From Ignavibacteriales bacterium (lineage in GTDB: Bacteria > Bacteroidota > Ignavibacteria > Ignavibacteriales > Ignavibacteriaceae): a stretch of 9,305 nt of DNA. Shown in pieces: positions 6,475 through 9,305 of this stretch (position 1 is the first letter of the stretch; every line of letters starts with the position of its first letter). Below the pieces are notes generated by a model. It did no database searches and was not told where the DNA came from. It saw nothing but the letters and a program-made list of their open reading frames with translations. Both the position numbers and the translations under genes were made by a program. The stretch covers positions 1 through 9,305 of the forward strand of contig JAGUXE010000206.1 of NCBI GenBank assembly GCA_020061995.1, given 5' to 3'.

Positions 6475-7566
6475 ATGGGGATTAGCGAAATGTTACGTCT
6501 CTTTTTTACAATTGTATTGTTTATTCACGGTTCGATCCATCTACTAGGATTTTTGAAAGCATTTAACTTTGCTGAACTTGAACAGCTTTCGGGACAAATA
6601 TCTAAACCAGTCGGAATGTTATGGTTAGCTGCAACTTTACTGTTTCTTATCTCTGTAATATTTTTTATTCTTCACAAAGACATTTGGTGGATAGCTGGAA
6701 TTATTGCAATAAGTATCTCGCAAATTGTAATATTTATGTCATGGAGCGACGCCAAATACGGCACTCTACCAAATATTTTCATATTACTTGTTGTTTTTAT
6801 CGCATATGGTATTTGGAATTTTAACCGCTATGCCACTGAAGAAAAAAATATAATTTTTGAGGAAGTCAATAAAAGTAATACTAAACTCGAATTAAAAGAT
6901 TTAGATAATCTTCCCGAACCTGTCAAAAATTGGGTTATTAAGTCGGGGGCTGTCGGAAAAGATATTGTAAATTCAGTTAGGTTAGAACAATCAACACAAA
7001 TGCGTTTAGAAGCAGATCAAAAGGAATGGTTCAATGGCAGTGCAGTTCAATATTTTTCGGTTGAAAAACCTGCTTTTATCTGGACAGTCGATATGGAGAT
7101 GAATCCATTCGTCTTCGTTAAAGGACGCGATCTATTCAGAGAGGGAAAAGGTAAATTATTCTCACTTTTCAGTATCGTTGACGTTGAAAATGAGAAAATT
7201 GATCAAGGAACAATGCAAAGATTTCTTGGTGAAATCGTATGGTTTCCATCAGCAGCTATTTGTCCATATATTAAATGGGAAGCAATAGATTCAGTTTCTG
7301 CTAAAGCAAGGATGACGTATGGTAATACAAGTGTCGATGCTATATTTTATTTTAATCAATCAGGTGAATTTGAAAAATATATTGCATTAAGATACATGGG
7401 GAGTGATGAAAAAGCGGAAAAATTCCCATGGTTAATAACTTCTAATAAAAGTGAATTTTTAAATGGAATAAAAATTCCTGTTGATATGGACGCTACATGG
7501 AAACTGCCTAAAGGGGATTTTAATTGGTTAAAACTTAAAATAACTAAAATTGATTATAACCTCTGA
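6475..7566 (+). CDS. Membrane protein with DUF6544-like domain
   Basis: The 363-residue protein has four hydrophobic helices at about 7-27, 45-66, 71-90 and 98-117, then a soluble domain. That domain starts with LDNLPEPVKNWVIKSGAVGK and has FVFVKGRDLFREGKGK (212-227), DQGTMQRFLGEIVWFPSAAI (243-262), IKWEAIDSVSAKARM (266-280) and a final strand-rich region. The pattern (LPEPV start, 'DQG..RFLgE.vWFP', 'W..ID..sA.A') is that of DUF6544 proteins as I remember them; their function is not known. An alternative start is the ATG at 6490 (five residues shorter), which has GGGGA at 6477-6481 with 8-base spacing, while 6475 has no Shine-Dalgarno. The gene is divergent from the ArsR-like regulator and 81 bases past its inverted repeat, so control by that regulator is possible. 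Confidence 0.75.
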   Translation: MGISEMLRLFFTIVLFIHGSIHLLGFLKAFNFAELEQLSGQISKPVGMLWLAATLLFLISVIFFILHKDIWWIAGIIAISISQIVIFMSWSDAKYGTLPNIFILLVVFIAYGIWNFNRYATEEKNIIFEEVNKSNTKLELKDLDNLPEPVKNWVIKSGAVGKDIVNSVRLEQSTQMRLEADQKEWFNGSAVQYFSVEKPAFIWTVDMEMNPFVFVKGRDLFREGKGKLFSLFSIVDVENEKIDQGTMQRFLGEIVWFPSAAICPYIKWEAIDSVSAKARMTYGNTSVDAIFYFNQSGEFEKYIALRYMGSDEKAEKFPWLITSNKSEFLNGIKIPVDMDATWKLPKGDFNWLKLKITKIDYNL

Positions 7567-7683
7567 GATATTGGAAAAATATGAACATCATAAAACAAAA
7601 GAATGAAATTACTTCAACTTTTTTTGTAATTTATTCTATTAAATAAGAAAAATTTAACAATCTAAATAGGAAATATTTTATAG
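7567..7683. other. Intergenic gap DUF6544-like gene to speA, no firm signal
   Basis: This AT-rich 117-base gap contains AAATTAC (7606-7612) and GTAATTT (7626-7632), which could pair around a 13-base loop with T-rich flanks. It lacks the GC stem of a standard terminator. A promoter for speA must lie here if it is transcribed separately, but no well-spaced hexamer pair stands out. Confidence 0.4.
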
Positions 7684-9305
7684 ATGAGAAAATGGCGTAT
7701 TGAAGATTCTGCAGAGCTTTATAATATTAAAGGTTGGGGGATAAACTTTTTTTCGATAAATGAAAAAGGACATGTTGCTGTTACACCTAAAGGCAATGGT
7801 GTATCGGTTGATCTTAAAGATGTAATTGACGAGCTACAACTTCGTGATGTCTCTACTCCTGTACTTTTACGATTTACTGACATTTTGGATAGTCGAATTG
7901 AGAAGATGGCTAACAGTTTTAAGATTGCTGCGGAAGAATACAACTTTAAAGCACAAAATTTTATAATCTATCCGATCAAAGTAAATCAGATGCGTCCGGT
8001 TGTTGAGGAAATTGTAATGCATGGGAAAAAGTTTAATATTGGACTTGAGGCAGGTTCAAAGCCGGAACTCCACGCTGTTATTGCTATAAATACCGATAAC
8101 GACTCGTTAATTATTTGCAACGGTTACAAAGACGAAAACTATATTGAACTAGCAATTCTAGCGCAAAAAATGGGGCGCAAAATATTTCTTGTAGTAGAAA
8201 AACTGAATGAATTAAAACTTATTATGAGAATAGCGAAGCAGCATAAAGTGAAGCCAAATATTGGTATCAGAATTAAGCTAGCTAGTTCAGGAAGCGGTAA
8301 GTGGGAAGATTCCGGGGGCGATGTTAGTAAGTTTGGGTTAACATCAAGCGAACTACTGGATGCACTAGATTTCCTTGAAAAAAATAAAATGAAAGACACT
8401 CTTAAGCTTGTTCATTTCCATATTGGGAGTCAGATTAATAAAATCAGAAGATTCAAAATTGCAATCCGTGAAGCATCTCAATTTTATGTTCAATTACATA
8501 AGCTTGGATTTAAAGTTCAATTTGTTGATATCGGTGGAGGTTTAGGAATTGATTATGACGGAACACGCTCTTCTAATAGTGAAAGTTCAGTCAATTATTC
8601 AATACAAGAATATCTTAACGATGCAGTTTCTACTATGGCCGATGTTAGTTATAAAAATAATCTACCCCATCCGAATATCATAACTGAATCAGGCAGAGCA
8701 TTAACGGCACATCACTCTGTTTTAGTTTTTCAGGTTTTGGAATCTTCAACACTTCCAGTTTGGGATGAAGAGGAAGAAGTAGGTAAGGATGATCATGAAT
8801 TGTTATTAGAATTGTATTCCTTATGGGAAAATCTAAACCAACCAAAAATGCTTGAAACCTGGCACGATGCGTTACAGATTAGGGAAGAAGTTTTAGATAG
8901 ATTTAGCCTTGGCATGCTTGATCTTAAAACCCGTGCAAAAATTGAGAGATTATTCTGGACTATTGCAAAAGATCTTCATTCAATGATGAATGAAATAAAA
9001 CACATCCCGGATGAATTAACTTATTTAAAAAAATTACTATCTGATAAATATTTCTGCAATTTCTCTGTATTCCAGTCACTCCCTGATTCTTGGGCTATTG
9101 ATCAGATTTTTCCGATAATTCCTATACAAAGATTAGATGAAAAACCTGAACGTTCTGCAACCATACAAGACATTACTTGTGATTCTGACGGTAAGATTGA
9201 CAGTTTCATTTCAACGAAAAATTTTTCTTACTATCTGCCTGTACATGCGTTGAATAATAAGGAACCATATTATATAGGAGTATTTTTGGTTGGGGAATAT
9301 CAGGA
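7684..9305 (+). CDS. speA: Biosynthetic arginine decarboxylase, 3' end outside window
   Basis: SpeA is a pyridoxal-phosphate enzyme that converts arginine to agmatine, the first step of one route to putrescine and spermidine. The frame is open from ATG 7684 to the window end (540 codons plus two bases), with an in-frame TAG directly before the start. Family motifs are in order: YPIKVNQ with PLP-lysine candidate K99, GLEAGSKPEL, CNGYKDENY, HFHIGSQI (244-251), VDIGGGLGIDYDG (GGG at 284-286), ESGRALTAHH (335-344), a helical insert with DLHSMMNEIKH, FSVFQSLPDSWAIDQIFPI, DITCDSDGKID with active-site Cys candidate C499, and GVFLVGEYQ at the edge. SpeA is normally about 630-650 residues, so roughly 100 residues are cut off. 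The ribosome site is weak (TAGGAAA, about 10 bases upstream). No truncation or frameshift is seen in the visible part. Confidence 0.95.
   Translation, partial: MRKWRIEDSAELYNIKGWGINFFSINEKGHVAVTPKGNGVSVDLKDVIDELQLRDVSTPVLLRFTDILDSRIEKMANSFKIAAEEYNFKAQNFIIYPIKVNQMRPVVEEIVMHGKKFNIGLEAGSKPELHAVIAINTDNDSLIICNGYKDENYIELAILAQKMGRKIFLVVEKLNELKLIMRIAKQHKVKPNIGIRIKLASSGSGKWEDSGGDVSKFGLTSSELLDALDFLEKNKMKDTLKLVHFHIGSQINKIRRFKIAIREASQFYVQLHKLGFKVQFVDIGGGLGIDYDGTRSSNSESSVNYSIQEYLNDAVSTMADVSYKNNLPHPNIITESGRALTAHHSVLVFQVLESSTLPVWDEEEEVGKDDHELLLELYSLWENLNQPKMLETWHDALQIREEVLDRFSLGMLDLKTRAKIERLFWTIAKDLHSMMNEIKHIPDELTYLKKLLSDKYFCNFSVFQSLPDSWAIDQIFPIIPIQRLDEKPERSATIQDITCDSDGKIDSFISTKNFSYYLPVHALNNKEPYYIGVFLVGEYQ

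Noticed and set aside
7606..7632. Inverted repeat AAATTAC/GTAATTT before speA
   Set aside because: A 13-base loop and almost no GC pairs; expected by chance in DNA this AT-rich.
7719..8399. Open frames on the minus strand inside speA (7719-7943 and 8139-8399)
   Set aside because: Antisense to strongly conserved speA motifs, low-complexity Ser/Leu-rich products, no family resemblance.

Overview
The window is AT-rich chromosomal DNA from a Gram-negative bacterium, most likely of the Bacteroidota/Ignavibacteriota group. Three things point there. An LptD-type lipopolysaccharide export porin shows an outer membrane. A secreted protein ends in a type IX secretion (T9SS) sorting domain with the motif NYPNPFNPST, a form common in Ignavibacteria-like genomes. 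The best promoter carries the TAnnTTTG element typical of Bacteroidota. The assignment is inferred from protein features only.

Left part, bases 1-5434, all on the plus strand: the tail of a ROK-family sugar kinase/regulator, then lptD, a NYN/YacP-like ribonuclease, a secreted GH18 glycosidase-like protein and a CobO-type corrinoid adenosyltransferase. The last three overlap by ATGA at each junction, so they look like one translationally coupled operon despite unrelated functions (RNA cleavage, secreted carbohydrate-active enzyme, B12 cofactor activation).

Middle part, bases 5435-6480: a two-gene minus-strand unit encoding an ArsR-type winged-helix regulator fused to a DUF2087 domain, followed by an overlapping small GIY-YIG protein. 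It meets cobO tail to tail with no base between the stop codons. In front of it lies a near-perfect promoter (TTGACA, 17 bp, TATATTTG). A perfect inverted repeat, TTCGATA-AA-TATCGAA, covers the expected transcription start, which is the expected layout for autorepression.

Right part, bases 6475-9305: a divergent membrane protein with four predicted helices and a DUF6544-like soluble domain, then the first 540 codons of biosynthetic arginine decarboxylase (speA), which runs off the window end.

Most of the window is ordinary housekeeping and envelope content. The part most likely to hold undescribed biology is the ArsR-DUF2087/GIY-YIG unit with its operator. Its GIY-YIG protein seems to lack the usual catalytic arginine, and it faces a membrane protein of unknown function. 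No RNA genes, CRISPR arrays, insertion sequences or long repeats were seen, and no gene-free stretch reaches 300 bases.
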